DNA of 64,000 nucleotides, from assembly GCF_011762025.1 (NCBI RefSeq), contig NZ_JAASQR010000001.1, forward strand, positions 558,001 to 622,000, given 5' to 3'. Made by a program: the position numbers and the translations under genes. Position 1 is the stretch's first letter; the number at the start of each line of letters is the position of its first letter. This DNA is from Sphingobium vermicomposti (GTDB lineage Bacteria; Pseudomonadota; Alphaproteobacteria; Sphingomonadales; Sphingomonadaceae). Shown here one piece after another: positions 17,839 through 27,280 of this stretch. The notes below the pieces were generated by a model. That model saw only the letters and a program-made list of their open reading frames with translations, searched no databases and had not been told where the DNA came from.

Positions 17839-18954
17839 TCACGCGATCGACTCTTCCGCCGGCGTGTAGGCCAGACCCAGCGCTTCGGCCACGGCGCGAT
17901 AGGTGATCTGCCCGTTCCACACATTCAGCCCGTTGAGCAGATGCGGGTCCAAACGCAGCGCCTCCTTCCATCCAAGGTCAGCGATGCGCAAAGCATGGGG
18001 CAAGGTCACGTTATTGAGCGCGTAGGTGCTGGTGCGTGCCACCGCGCCGGGCATGTTGGCGACGCAATAATGGACGATGCCATCCACGACATAAGTGGGA
18101 TCGGCGTGGGTTGTAGGATGGCTGGTTTCGAAACAGCCGCCCTGATCAATCGCCACATCGACCAATACCGCCCCCTTCTTCATCGTCTTTAGCATTTCGG
18201 CGGTAACCAGCTGGGGCGCGGCGGCTCCGGGGATCAGTACCGCGCCGATAACCAGATCCGCGTCGGCAACGCATTCCGCCAGGTTCGCACGATTGGAAAA
18301 GCGGGTCTTGGCCCGTGCCTCGAAATAAATGCCCAGCCGTTCCAGCACTTCCGGGCTGCGATCCAATATGGTGACGTCCGCCCCCAGCCCCGCCGCCATC
18401 TGAGCCGCATTGAAACCAACCACGCCGCCACCAATCACACACACTTTCGCCGGCAATACGCCCGGCACGCCGCCCAACAGAACGCCGCGACCGCCATTCG
18501 CCTTTTCCAGCGCGGTTGCGCCCGCCTGGATCGCCATGCGCCCCGCGACCTGGCTCATCGGCTTCAACAGCGGCAGGCCGCCATTGCCGTCGGTCACCGT
18601 TTCATAGGCAATGCAGACCGCGCCTGATGCAATCAGGTCGCGTGTCTGGTCCGGGTCGGGTGCCAGATGCAAATAGGTATAGAGGATTTGCCCAGGCCGC
18701 AGCATCGCGCGCTCCTCGGCCTGGGGTTCCTTCACCTTGACGATCATCTCCGCTGTAGCGAACACGTCCCGCGCCGTCGGAACGATCTCACCCCCGGCGT
18801 CGGCATAAAGGGCGTCACGCGCGTCAATCCCTTCGCCAGCACCGCTTTCCACCAACACGCGATGGCCGTGGGCCGTCAGCTCAAAAACGCTCTCAGGCGT
18901 CAGGCCCACGCGATATTCGTGATTTTTGATCTCTTTGACGGTCCCTACGATCAT
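17839..18954 (-). CDS. ald: Alanine dehydrogenase
   Basis: 371 residues, the standard length, from the ATG preceded by GAGAGG; a longer frame adds nine unlikely residues. Begins [23 protein letters not shown]-binding [15 protein letters not shown] (about 172) and the conserved KVKEP and HLAPD blocks are present. Interconverts L-alanine and pyruvate with NAD. Single gene. Confidence 0.95.
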   Translation of the reverse strand: MIVGTVKEIKNHEYRVGLTPESVFELTAHGHRVLVESGAGEGIDARDALYADAGGEIVPTARDVFATAEMIVKVKEPQAEERAMLRPGQILYTYLHLAPDPDQTRDLIASGAVCIAYETVTDGNGGLPLLKPMSQVAGRMAIQAGATALEKANGGRGVLLGGVPGVLPAKVCVIGGGVVGFNAAQMAAGLGADVTILDRSPEVLERLGIYFEARAKTRFSNRANLAECVADADLVIGAVLIPGAAAPQLVTAEMLKTMKKGAVLVDVAIDQGGCFETSHPTTHADPTYVVDGIVHYCVANMPGAVARTSTYALNNVTLPHALRIADLGWKEALRLDPHLLNGLNVWNGQITYRAVAEALGLAYTPAEESIA

Positions 18955-19120
18955 GGCGATCCTCTCCATATTTGCAGGCAAGATCGCCTCGCCCGCCCCC
19001 CGTCGTCAACCAGCGATGATGACCCGTCGGCTTTCGTGACAAAACCGCAATCAAAGAAACACAAGCATCCCCTTGCCTACCGTCCCGGCACAGGATAGGG
19101 AGCCGCCTTCCAGCGAATGC

Positions 19121-19211
19121 GGAGCGGTGGCCGAGTGGTCGAAGGCGCTCGCCTGGAAAGTGAGTATACGTCAAAAGCGTATCGAGGGTTCGAATCCCTC
19201 CCGCTCCGCCA
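19121..19211 (+). tRNA. tRNA-Ser(GGA)
   Basis: 91 nt including encoded CCA. The acceptor arm GGAGCGG pairs with CCGCTCC at 19201-19207. The anticodon loop CTGGAAA (GGA at 19155-19157) sits on CTCGC/GTGAG, a long serine-type variable arm follows, and the T loop is GTTCGAATC. The integrase gene begins 154 bp downstream, so the 3' end is the probable attachment site; no second copy of it is visible in the window. Confidence 0.96.
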
Positions 19212-19364
19212 CCTTTTCCATCTCATTTATTCGTATTTGGCCTGAAACCCAAGGATTTCGGCCATTTCTGCGCGCGCCATTTGTTCGCAATTGTCCCCGT
19301 TTGTTCTCATGCAGCCGGTCTGGCATATGGCAAGATCTATGGTATCCGATTCGGGGAATATGGT

Positions 19365-20705
19365 ATGGGCGCGCTGACCGACGCGAAGCTGCGGGCCGCC
19401 AAGGCGAGCGAGAAAGCCTACAAGCTGTCCGATGGCGAACAGCTATATCTGCATGTCTCGAAAGCCGGTGGCCGCGTATGGCGCATGAACTACCAGTTCG
19501 GGCGCAATGACAAGGGCAAGCCGATCCAGAAAACGCTGACGATCGGCACCTATCCGGCGATCTCGTTGAAGGATGCGCGCGACGCACGCGACGCGGCGAA
19601 GGCCCTCCTGGCTAAAGGTGTCGAGCCCAAGCCGGTGGATCTGTTCGAGCGTGCCCCCGTCCCCATCGACACGCGGCCCACCTTCAAGACGGTCGGACTA
19701 GCTTGGCACGCGCTGCAGCAGCGTCGCTGGTCGAAGATCCACGCCAAGGACGTCATGGAAAATTTGGAAAGCGACGTCTTCCCGCTGCTGGGGCATTTGC
19801 CGATAGACGACATTCAAGCCCCGGCGGTGTTCACGCTGTTGCAGGGCATCGTGGATCGCGGGGCTGTAGAGACCGCGCACCGGACGCGCCAGCGCATCAG
19901 TGCCATATTCGTCTATGGTATCGCCACGGAACAGGCGACGCGGGATCCTGCCGCCAGCCTCGCCATCGCACTGCCGAAGAAGCCGAAGGCGAAGCCGCAG
20001 GCGGCGGTGACGACGATCGGCGAACTCAGGCAGCTGATTATCGATTGCGAGGCCGAGCGGTGCCGTGCGCCCACTAAATTGGCGCTGCGGCTGCTCGCGC
20101 TGACGGCGGTGCGCCCGAACGAATTGCACGGCGCGCGCTGGGCTGAGTTCGAAGATCTGGATGGGCCGGATCCGCTGTGGCGTATCCCGGCGCACCGGAT
20201 GAAGGGCGATGCGGACCGCAAGAGCGAGATCGAGGGCTGTCATCTTGTGCCGCTGGCACCGCAAGCGGTGGCGATCTTGAAAGTGATGCATTCATTGACA
20301 GGGGATCTGGCTATCATCTTTCCCAGCGATCGGCATGTGCATCGGCAGATGAGCGAAAACACGTTGCGCGCGCTGCTGATCAGAGCCGGATATTATCAGC
20401 GGCACGTGCCGCATGGGTTCCGATCGGCTTTCTCAACCATCATGAATGAGCGATGCGAAAGATCGTGGCGAGCAACTGGGCACACCGGGGCATCGCCGGA
20501 TCGGGCGATCATAGATCTGATGTTGGCCCATGTCCCCAAGGATAAGGTCGAGGGCGCATATAACAGGGCGGCCTATATGGAGCGTCGCCGCGAACTCGCC
20601 GTCGAATGGGCAGATCTGCTGATCGCGGATATGTGGCCGCCGGAAATGCACATCGGCGCGCCGATCAGATGGGCCGCGACCGGGCCGGGAAAGCCCGGTC
20701 GCTGA
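19365..20705 (+). CDS. P4-type tyrosine integrase
   Basis: 446 residues from ATG 19365, preceded by GGGGAA. N-terminal DUF4102 arm-binding domain (MGALTDAKLRAAKAS, with LYLHV and TIGTYPAISL), then the catalytic domain with Arg in TAVRPNELHGARW, HGFR in VPHGFRSAF and the nucleophile Tyr in GAYNRAAY. Located just past tRNA-Ser(GGA) and reading away from it, the usual layout for tRNA-targeting elements. Convergent with the AlpA-like gene, 3 bp between stops. Confidence 0.93.
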   Translation: MGALTDAKLRAAKASEKAYKLSDGEQLYLHVSKAGGRVWRMNYQFGRNDKGKPIQKTLTIGTYPAISLKDARDARDAAKALLAKGVEPKPVDLFERAPVPIDTRPTFKTVGLAWHALQQRRWSKIHAKDVMENLESDVFPLLGHLPIDDIQAPAVFTLLQGIVDRGAVETAHRTRQRISAIFVYGIATEQATRDPAASLAIALPKKPKAKPQAAVTTIGELRQLIIDCEAERCRAPTKLALRLLALTAVRPNELHGARWAEFEDLDGPDPLWRIPAHRMKGDADRKSEIEGCHLVPLAPQAVAILKVMHSLTGDLAIIFPSDRHVHRQMSENTLRALLIRAGYYQRHVPHGFRSAFSTIMNERCERSWRATGHTGASPDRAIIDLMLAHVPKDKVEGAYNRAAYMERRRELAVEWADLLIADMWPPEMHIGAPIRWAATGPGKPGR

Positions 20706-20708
20706 CCG

Positions 20709-20897
20709 TCAGGCAGCAAGTTTGCCGACCCATGCGTCAATTTCACTTTCGACCCATCGGGAACACTTGTATCCCATCTTCCGCTGGGCCGGGAATTCGC
20801 CGCGCTTGATGAGGGCATATAGGTGCGTCCGCGATAGGGACGTGCGGCGCATGACCTCATCGATCCTCAATAGACGTTCGGGTTGATGCGGGATCAT
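20709..20897 (-). CDS. AlpA-like excisionase/regulator
   Basis: 62 residues with a MerR/AlpA helix-turn-helix: RIDEVMRRTSLSRTHLYALI, then KRGEFPAQRKMG and RWVESEIDAWV. AlpA relatives activate integrase or act as excisionases. Last gene of the leftward operon; its ATG overlaps the preceding stop by ATGA. Confidence 0.9.
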   Translation of the reverse strand: MIPHQPERLLRIDEVMRRTSLSRTHLYALIKRGEFPAQRKMGYKCSRWVESEIDAWVGKLAA

Positions 20898-21589
20898 GCC
20901 GCCAGTTTCCTTTCCGCTGTGCCCGTGATCTTCTCGCGGGGTGGTATCCAGAAGGTCGGAGCGAATGGCCGACCTTGGAAGTCAGTCATGGGGGCGTGGC
21001 GCTTGTCCCATACCACCCACATATAGTCGATCTTGCCGTGATCGTACGCGTCATCCCCCAGCTGCTGGATGATGTTGCCGGGGGGCATGGATGGCCGTTC
21101 GCACAGGATCCATACGCCGATCGGCGTCTCGTCCGTGAAGAGTCGGTAACGTCCAGCACTGGCGAGCCATTTAAGGGGCAAGAGGGCGCAGACCTTGTGC
21201 GTCGCGATCGACAAGGCGCGGCGGATGCACTTTTCCGCCAGCCCGCGCACCAGGCGGCCATTCTGGAAAGAGAATGGCGGGTTGAAGATGATCGACAGAC
21301 CGCCCGATGCCTCCAGCAGATGGCGCTGGTCGCCGAGCAGGTCATGTTCGCCCATGAATAGCCGATGCTCGATAGTGCGGTCGAACAGATCCGTGCCATA
21401 GGCATTGAAGCCCCGTTCCGTCAGCGCCTCCGGGATATGCAGCTGGCCGCAGCAGGGATCCAGATAGGTAACGTCCGATTCCAGGGCGACCATGTCGATC
21501 AGGCGGTGCGTCACCCACCTTTCCTCGACATACCAATCCCAAGGATGGCGGGTGCTGCCCTTCGGGCGCGAAGTCAGTTCGCCGCTCAT
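20894..21589 (-). CDS. Phage DNA (amino) methyltransferase
   Basis: 231 residues from the ATG overlapping the dcm-like stop (ATGA). SAM-binding motif I LDPCCGQLHIPEAL (about 43) and catalytic NPPF in IIFNPPFSF (about 101), characteristic of N6-adenine or N4-cytosine methyltransferases. No target recognition domain is obvious. No restriction gene is adjacent, so self-protection of element DNA or regulation is more likely than a full R-M system. Confidence 0.78.
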   Translation of the reverse strand: MSGELTSRPKGSTRHPWDWYVEERWVTHRLIDMVALESDVTYLDPCCGQLHIPEALTERGFNAYGTDLFDRTIEHRLFMGEHDLLGDQRHLLEASGGLSIIFNPPFSFQNGRLVRGLAEKCIRRALSIATHKVCALLPLKWLASAGRYRLFTDETPIGVWILCERPSMPPGNIIQQLGDDAYDHGKIDYMWVVWDKRHAPMTDFQGRPFAPTFWIPPREKITGTAERKLAA

Positions 21590-22623
21590 GCTGCCAGCCT
21601 TTCGTGCTGAAATGCTTCTACGCCGGAAATTCGTCGTCCGATCCAATGCATCATGGGCACGGGCATGCTGTTCCCAAGCATTTTGTATCGGGGACCATCG
21701 GCCAGCATCCTGCCCCGGAAGGGCACTAGGGTGAAGTCGTCAGCGAAGCCTTGGAGCCGTTCGCATTCGTTCACCGTCAGCCGTCGAACGCGTGTCCGGC
21801 TTGCCACGAACAATCCTGCGCCGCCGTCGATATGCTGGTTGTCCTGTCCGTAAAGACGCCCGAAACTGGCGTCCAAGCATGGCGCGACATCAGCGACGAA
21901 TTCCATCTCGTTGGGATCAAGCCTGTCCGTCGCTGTGCTGCAGGCCGTGAGGGCACGGCTAAAATCGCTGACATGGACTATACGGCTGTCTCTCGCTAGA
22001 TCCCCGTGCGAGCGACGCGGATCAGCGCCACATGCAGCGCGCGCGGCAACCGGCGGCGGCGTTTCCGGGCGCGGCGGAGGATGCCCTTGCAAGCTCTGGC
22101 GCTCAAATAAAACCGCTGCGGCAGGTCGCCAGTCTCCAAGATAGCCGACAACAATGACACGGTGGCGCTGCTGGGGAACGCCGAAGTATTTAGCGTCAAG
22201 AACTCGGTAGGCGGTCCCATACCCGAGTTCTGCCATGCCCCCGAGGATGGCACCAAAATCCCGTCCTTCATTTGATGACAGAACGCCGGTGACGTTCTCC
22301 CATACCAACCATCGGGACCGTGATCGATCAGCAAGGCGAAGATATTCGAGGGCCAGGTTGCCACGATCGTCTGCCAGTCCCCCTCTAAGCCCGGCGATGC
22401 TGAACGATTGGCAGGGGGTTCCTCCGACAAGAAGGTCAACTGGTCCATATTCGGTCCCTTTGATTTGCGTGAAGTCCCCAACCAGCGGGACGTTCGGATA
22501 ATGGTGAGCCAGCACGGCGCGCGGTGCCGCTTCGATCTCGGCATAACAAAGCGCCTGCCACCCCAGCGGCTTCCATGCCGCTGTCGGGGCACTAATCCCG
22601 GAACAAATGTCGATGTATCTCAT
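21586..22623 (-). CDS. DNA cytosine-5 methyltransferase
   Basis: 345 residues. Motif I SGISAPTAAWKPLGW at the N-terminus, catalytic GGTPCQSFS (about 67-75), ENVTG (about 109), QQRHR (about 150) and the C-terminal RRLTVNECERLQGFADDF and GNSMPVPMM (about 325). A complete C5 methyltransferase with a target-recognition region at about 180-270. Part of the coupled early operon, with ATGA overlaps at both ends. Confidence 0.92.
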   Translation of the reverse strand: MRYIDICSGISAPTAAWKPLGWQALCYAEIEAAPRAVLAHHYPNVPLVGDFTQIKGTEYGPVDLLVGGTPCQSFSIAGLRGGLADDRGNLALEYLRLADRSRSRWLVWENVTGVLSSNEGRDFGAILGGMAELGYGTAYRVLDAKYFGVPQQRHRVIVVGYLGDWRPAAAVLFERQSLQGHPPPRPETPPPVAARAACGADPRRSHGDLARDSRIVHVSDFSRALTACSTATDRLDPNEMEFVADVAPCLDASFGRLYGQDNQHIDGGAGLFVASRTRVRRLTVNECERLQGFADDFTLVPFRGRMLADGPRYKMLGNSMPVPMMHWIGRRISGVEAFQHERLAA

Positions 22624-23069
22624 GCGGCATTCCTTTGCTCGGTGACTGTGGCGCGGAGATCAAGGCCGGGGAGCGCCCACACATGGACATAAAGGTGCGC
22701 CCAGCGCCAAACGGTGTAGAGGTTGCGGTAGAGAGGCAGGTGATCGCGATCGGCGGCCTTATCGAGCGCACGGCGCGCGGTGGCGACGATTGCGAGCCAG
22801 CCCTCCCGGTCGGTGGGGAACGGCGGTCGGCCGACGCCGGTCAGATCCTCACGGATCAGCGTCGGGATATCCAGCTTGTGGGCGATAAGCACGGCCATGA
22901 TGTGCCACTGCGCCATGTCGGCGTTGCGCGCCTCTGTCAGCCGCCAGCGCTTGTCGCCATTGCCTGCCTTGCGGATCTCTTCTGTCCAGGCAGCGTCGCG
23001 CTGTTCGCACACCGCAACGATCGCCGACCAGTGGTCATCGGTGGTGATGGCCCATGGTGCGGCGGTCAT
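22620..23069 (-). CDS. Phage protein of unknown function
   Basis: 149 residues from MTAAPWAITTDDHW, ATG overlapping the upstream stop. Helical and Trp-rich (WRLTEARNADMAQWHIMAV, WRWAHLYVHVW). No domain recognised. Position between the small ATPase and the methyltransferase suggests DNA metabolism. Confidence 0.7.
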   Translation of the reverse strand: MTAAPWAITTDDHWSAIVAVCEQRDAAWTEEIRKAGNGDKRWRLTEARNADMAQWHIMAVLIAHKLDIPTLIREDLTGVGRPPFPTDREGWLAIVATARRALDKAADRDHLPLYRNLYTVWRWAHLYVHVWALPGLDLRATVTEQRNAA

Positions 23070-23572
23070 GGCTGCACCGCCATTCGGCCCAGATCCGTGA
23101 TTTGCCACCAACAGACGCGGCTCTTGCCTGGAGCAGAAACGCCGCACGCAAATCCGCGCTTCTCAAGGCGCTTCATCATGTCGCGCGCGGTGGCGGTATG
23201 GTGTTGGCGGCACAGCCCGGCAATGTGATGGGTGGCCACCGGCCCGCCTTCGGACAGGAAGGCCAGCGTGGTGTGTTCAGCTAGTGACAGGGCGGGGCTA
23301 GGCATCGGCGCGCCGATGCGGCGCAGGGCGGTGGCGATGGGCACGAACGCGACGGCTTCGGCAGCGCGAGGCCCGCGAAGCGAGTTCGCGCGCCAGCGGC
23401 GCACCTCGTCGGGCGACCGGGTGGTCAGGACGATCGCTTTCCGCTGCGGGAAGGGTTGATGGCTGCACACGCCATCATCAACGATGGTGTCGATGCCGAA
23501 GAACTCGGCGAAAGCCCGCGCGTTGATCGTTTTGCCGGTTCCCGGCGGTCCATGGATGACGATGATGCTCAA
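23066..23572 (-). CDS. Small P-loop NTPase with C-terminal winged-helix region
   Basis: 168 residues from a TTG start with GGGAG upstream; TTG overlaps the upstream stop as TTGA. Walker A GPPGTGKT at residues 8-15, then a short nucleotide-binding region (KAIVLTTRSPDEV, possible Walker B/sensor), and from about 95 a winged helix-like segment (LAEHTTLAFLSEGGPVATHH, then CRQHHTATARDMMKRLEKRG). Probably a DNA-associated ATPase of the element; exact role unknown. Confidence 0.68.
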   Translation of the reverse strand: MSIIVIHGPPGTGKTINARAFAEFFGIDTIVDDGVCSHQPFPQRKAIVLTTRSPDEVRRWRANSLRGPRAAEAVAFVPIATALRRIGAPMPSPALSLAEHTTLAFLSEGGPVATHHIAGLCRQHHTATARDMMKRLEKRGFACGVSAPGKSRVCWWQITDLGRMAVQP

Positions 23573-23772
23573 CGGTTTTCTCCCTTGGCGCTGGCCAGTG
23601 CGTGGGCGATGATGAAGGGGATGGTGAACAGGGCCGCGATCAGGAAAAGCGCGCGGATTGCGCCCTTGATCGCCAGTCCGGTGCGGCGGTTGCTGGGTCC
23701 ACCTGCGGCGCAGGAATCGCATCTGCAGCCTATGGGATGGATGGATGGGTGAGACCGACGGCGCATGGTCAT
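23569..23772 (-). CDS. Small phage membrane protein
   Basis: 67 residues: Cys-containing basic N-terminus (GCRCDSCAAGG) and one transmembrane helix (ALFLIAALFTIPFIIAHALA, about 41-60). Starts inside the preceding stop by ATGA and ends inside the next TTG start. Unknown function. Confidence 0.6.
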   Translation of the reverse strand: MTMRRRSHPSIHPIGCRCDSCAAGGPSNRRTGLAIKGAIRALFLIAALFTIPFIIAHALASAKGENR

Positions 23773-24161
23773 TCCATCCCCAGCGCGGTCAGGTAGGTGT
23801 CGAGGATCGCCTGTTCTTCCTGAAGCGCGTTCGGGTCTTTTTTCCGGCGGGCGATGATGTCGCGCATCGCCTTCTTGCTGTAGCCGGTGGCCTTCGCCTC
23901 CTGATAAACGTCGTTCCGGTCATCCAGCAGGCCAAGGATCTCGCCGTCGATGCCCTCGATCCGCTCGATCAGCAGGCGCAGCTGCTGGGCGGCAGCGTCG
24001 GGATTGGCCTTGATTGGATCGGGGACGATCCGCTTCCTCTTGCCCTTGCGGACCGGCTCGACGGTCGCCGGAACAAGTTTGTGGACGGTGCCGCCCTTGC
24101 CATCTGGCACGGCGGCCATACGCATCGGACGCGCGGGATCTGTTACAGATTGAGCCTGCAT
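23769..24161 (-). CDS. DUF2312 (GapR-like) DNA-binding protein
   Basis: 130 residues from ATG 24161, which has AGGAAGG five bases upstream; an in-frame ATG at 24179 overlaps the primase stop as ATGA and is an alternative. The C-terminal 75 residues carry the DUF2312 pattern: QLRLLIERIEGIDGEI, DVYQEAKATGYSKKAMR, then ARRKKDP and DTYLTAL. The Caulobacter relative GapR binds overtwisted AT-rich DNA and guides replication and transcription. A basic N-terminal extension (KGKRKR) is added here. Next to the primase-helicase, it may help element replication. Confidence 0.85.
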   Translation of the reverse strand: MQAQSVTDPARPMRMAAVPDGKGGTVHKLVPATVEPVRKGKRKRIVPDPIKANPDAAAQQLRLLIERIEGIDGEILGLLDDRNDVYQEAKATGYSKKAMRDIIARRKKDPNALQEEQAILDTYLTALGME

Positions 24162-24175
24162 GGTTGCCTTCCTGT

Positions 24176-26887
24176 TCATGCGGTGGGGGGAGTGCCGGGG
24201 CGTTGGAAAACCCAGCAGTTGACGGTCTTGTCGAGCTTCGAATTGACCGGCTTGTGAGCGACGAACTTCCGGGCCTTGCTGTTTTTGAGCAGGCGTTTGA
24301 GTTCGTTCATCGGTGGGAGCGATAGGCGTAGGTCGCCGCATTTCTGCTCGAACTGGACAAGGTTGACCGCGATCAGATCGCTGCCGCGTGCATGGTTGAT
24401 CGGCTTGTCGGTAAATTCCGGCTCGTTGGCCTCGATCCAGTCGAACCGCTCCCAGAATAGCTCAACATGGGGGTGATCATGTTCGACCAGGCGCTGCCTG
24501 TCGGTCAGCATGTCCCGGATGAAATCATGCGTGGCATCAGCCGCGGCTTTGGGGATCTTGTTGACGACGATCTGCATGGCGTCGAACATCGCGGCCAGCT
24601 GGGCATGGTTGAGCGCCAAACGGTTGTTGCGGATCCCGCGCTGTTTCAACATCGCGTCGCGGTGCTGAGCGAAGCGTTCCCGATAGCATTTCAGGATTTC
24701 CGCCTCTTTGCAGACGATGTGCACGATGAAGCCCGACACGTCGTCGCGGTCGATGCGGGCAACCTTTTCCGCCGCCTCGCGGGTATGTTCGCCCCAGCCT
24801 GCCTTATCGATGGTCAGGCCCATGATGCGCTCGCGCATCGCCGGGGAAGCCTCGACCGGGTCGTTCTGCACGATGGCGATAGCGCCCCGGAACGGCGGTT
24901 CGAATGTCTCCATGCCGCCGTTGGCGATGGCGCGGGTGCGGACGGCGCGCCCGTTATAGGCGGTTTTAAGTTCGTCCCACTCAAAGCGGCGGCTGTGTGG
25001 CGTGTCCTGATTGCGGTCACCCTCGATCAGCACCACCGGCAGGTTGCCGACCTGTCCCAAGGTGCGGGAGATACCGGCATTGGTGGCCTTGGTCGGGTCA
25101 AAGCCTTCATAGTTGCCGACGCGGCCCATCAGCTTCCACAGGAACGCGATCAGCGTGGACTTGCCGGTGCCGGGAGGGCCGGTCACTTCCAGAAAGCCAA
25201 GGGAATCCTGCGCCGCGCGGACCTGTTCGGCAAAGAGCGACAGCACCCAGAAGGTCAGGACGACATAGCCCTTCGGACCCCAGGCCTCATAGACCGGCTG
25301 CAACCAGTCGAGATCCAGGCGGTCCGCGTCATAGTTGATCTTGAGCAGGCGGTCTGCCGTGCGCAGCTTCACCGCTTTGCGCGAGAAGACGAAATAGTCG
25401 TCCTTGTTGACCTTCTCGACCTTGCCCTGACTAACGCCGACGTCGCCGAGCAGATAGGCTTCATGGTCGATCGAATAGCCGGTGAACTGGATCGCCTCGA
25501 CCATGCGGATGCTGGCCCACTGGCGCTGCATCAGCTTGTCCAGATGGCCGGTGGTGCCGGTCCACTGCGCGCCGGGGGCGACCGATGACAGCCGTTTCTT
25601 GAACTCTGCACCGGCGGACAGGTTAGCGCCGGAAAAGGTCGCCTTCACGGCATCGCGGCGCGGTTGTCCCTTGATCCGGGGGAAGTCCACGCGGAGGAAA
25701 TATGCGCCCTCCTCAATGTGGGCATCCTTCTGGAAATAGAGGGTGCGGAAGGTGCAGTTCGCCAGTTCGGTGATGTCGGCGGCCTGTCGCGCCGCCTGTT
25801 CCCACTGATCCTGATAGGGCAGCGCCGCGATGGTCGGATCGGTTTCGCGCAGCCCTTCAAGGATGCTTTCGATCCGCTCCAGCGAGAAGGACGCCCACAG
25901 CTGGCGCTGGTTGAAGACCAGGGGGAAAGACGCGGTCTTGAACCGCTTGTAGATCAGGAACGCCTTTTCATCCGCGCTGCCCGCGATCGTGACGTCGCCC
26001 GCCCACAGATATTGCTCGATATTCTGCGGCTGCAGGCGATCGGCCTGGTGCAGATCGTTCCAGTCCCGCTTTTCGCCCTCGCCGTCCATCTGGACCTGCG
26101 CCGCGCCCGCGCTCCAGCCTGCCTTGCGAGCCTCGGCGACATGCGAGATCGTATAATCGACACCGGCGGCACCCTGGTCATAGGCGAAGATCAGGCGCGG
26201 ACCGGCCCCGGCTTCGGGATCATCGCCGATGGCCTTGCGCAGATCGGCCAGGAACTGCTTGGGGTAATTGTTGCAGGACATGGCCGACACGGCGACGATG
26301 TCGTTCTGGCGGAGGGCGATGGCGTCGAATACGCCCTCTGCGATCCAGATTTCCTTCGCGCGGGCCAGCGTCTCGATCGTATCGCCGGGGTAGGTCCAGA
26401 CCTTCCCGCGATAGCCGCCGCCATAGGAAAAGGTGGCCTTCTTGTCGCCGAAGCGGTGGGCCTGATCTATCAGCCGCTGCCAATAGCCGCCGCCGGGCAT
26501 CGGGAATCGCACGGTCGCGGACCCGATGTTCAATTCGGGATCCTGATACCATTCTTGGGTGTAAGCGCCCTTGAGCGGCGCGATGTCGAGGCCGCGCGCA
26601 GCGATCAGATAGGCGTCGGCGGCGGCGTTCGGGTTCTGCTTGGTGGCCTTGTAGCGCTTCGACCAGTCGTCGAAGATTTCCGGGTAGAGCGACTTGGTTT
26701 CGCCTTCCCATCCGCATTTTTCGACGCGGCCACAGCGCAACACCCATGGATGGCCGGCGGGCGTCCACAGTGCCTTTTTGTCATTGCATTGGGGGCATTT
26801 CCCCTCGCGCAGGAAGCCGCCACGCTCGCGCAGATTATAGTCTTTTGTCAGGCGGGCTGTGACTTCACGCAGGATATCTTCACGCAT
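24176..26887 (-). CDS. Phage primase-helicase with zinc finger, Toprim and Walker motifs
   Basis: 903 residues. N-terminal zinc ribbon (CPQC at 31-34, C52 and C58), Toprim primase region (IAEGVFDAIAL about 183, FAYDQG about 234) and a C-terminal ATPase with Walker A GPPGTGKS at 570-577, followed by LIEGDRNQDTPHSRRFEW, suggesting an SF3/D5-type helicase. Comparable in role to the alpha protein of P4 or gpA-type replication proteins. It follows the Ogr gene after a 96-bp gap and is overlapped by the DUF2312 gene. Confidence 0.88.
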   Translation of the reverse strand: MREDILREVTARLTKDYNLRERGGFLREGKCPQCNDKKALWTPAGHPWVLRCGRVEKCGWEGETKSLYPEIFDDWSKRYKATKQNPNAAADAYLIAARGLDIAPLKGAYTQEWYQDPELNIGSATVRFPMPGGGYWQRLIDQAHRFGDKKATFSYGGGYRGKVWTYPGDTIETLARAKEIWIAEGVFDAIALRQNDIVAVSAMSCNNYPKQFLADLRKAIGDDPEAGAGPRLIFAYDQGAAGVDYTISHVAEARKAGWSAGAAQVQMDGEGEKRDWNDLHQADRLQPQNIEQYLWAGDVTIAGSADEKAFLIYKRFKTASFPLVFNQRQLWASFSLERIESILEGLRETDPTIAALPYQDQWEQAARQAADITELANCTFRTLYFQKDAHIEEGAYFLRVDFPRIKGQPRRDAVKATFSGANLSAGAEFKKRLSSVAPGAQWTGTTGHLDKLMQRQWASIRMVEAIQFTGYSIDHEAYLLGDVGVSQGKVEKVNKDDYFVFSRKAVKLRTADRLLKINYDADRLDLDWLQPVYEAWGPKGYVVLTFWVLSLFAEQVRAAQDSLGFLEVTGPPGTGKSTLIAFLWKLMGRVGNYEGFDPTKATNAGISRTLGQVGNLPVVLIEGDRNQDTPHSRRFEWDELKTAYNGRAVRTRAIANGGMETFEPPFRGAIAIVQNDPVEASPAMRERIMGLTIDKAGWGEHTREAAEKVARIDRDDVSGFIVHIVCKEAEILKCYRERFAQHRDAMLKQRGIRNNRLALNHAQLAAMFDAMQIVVNKIPKAAADATHDFIRDMLTDRQRLVEHDHPHVELFWERFDWIEANEPEFTDKPINHARGSDLIAVNLVQFEQKCGDLRLSLPPMNELKRLLKNSKARKFVAHKPVNSKLDKTVNCWVFQRPGTPPTA

Positions 26888-26983
26888 GGGGCAAGCTTCT
26901 CAGGCAATAAGGGGCCTATCCCGGCGGCGGGGTGCGCCGGGCTGGTCTTTGTTCGTCGGGAGGATCTCGGCTGAGCCGAGCGG

Positions 26984-27280
26984 CTAGGTCTGGGTCGCTA
27001 AGGCATCGGCAGGCTCGCTGGGCGGACCGTTGTCGTTGTCGGCGCGGTCATTGGCGGCGGCGTGCCATGTGGTCATGGGCAGGACGTGCAGCGGGCTGGG
27101 AAAGCGGCTCGCCTTCGTGCTGCGCACAGCTGCCATCTCGACAACAAATTCGTGCCCGCAGGTGTCTGGATTCCGGCAGCGATAATATAGCTCGCGATAC
27201 AGCGTACTATTCTTGCCAACAGCCCGAGAATGGGCACGGCCCCCGCAGGCCGGACAAGTGACATGTGGCAGACCCGACAT
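26984..27280 (-). CDS. Ogr/Delta-type zinc-finger late activator
   Basis: 98 residues. VTCPACGGRAHSRAV followed by YYRCRNPDTCGHEFVVEMAA fits the Ogr_Delta zinc-finger pattern (CPxCG, YxxCxN, CGHxF). In P2 and P4, Ogr and Delta activate late promoters. Here the P2-type late genes are mostly gone, so it might act on a helper phage or be relic. The ATG directly follows the stop of the upstream gene. Confidence 0.85.
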   Translation of the reverse strand: MSGLPHVTCPACGGRAHSRAVGKNSTLYRELYYRCRNPDTCGHEFVVEMAAVRSTKASRFPSPLHVLPMTTWHAAANDRADNDNGPPSEPADALATQT

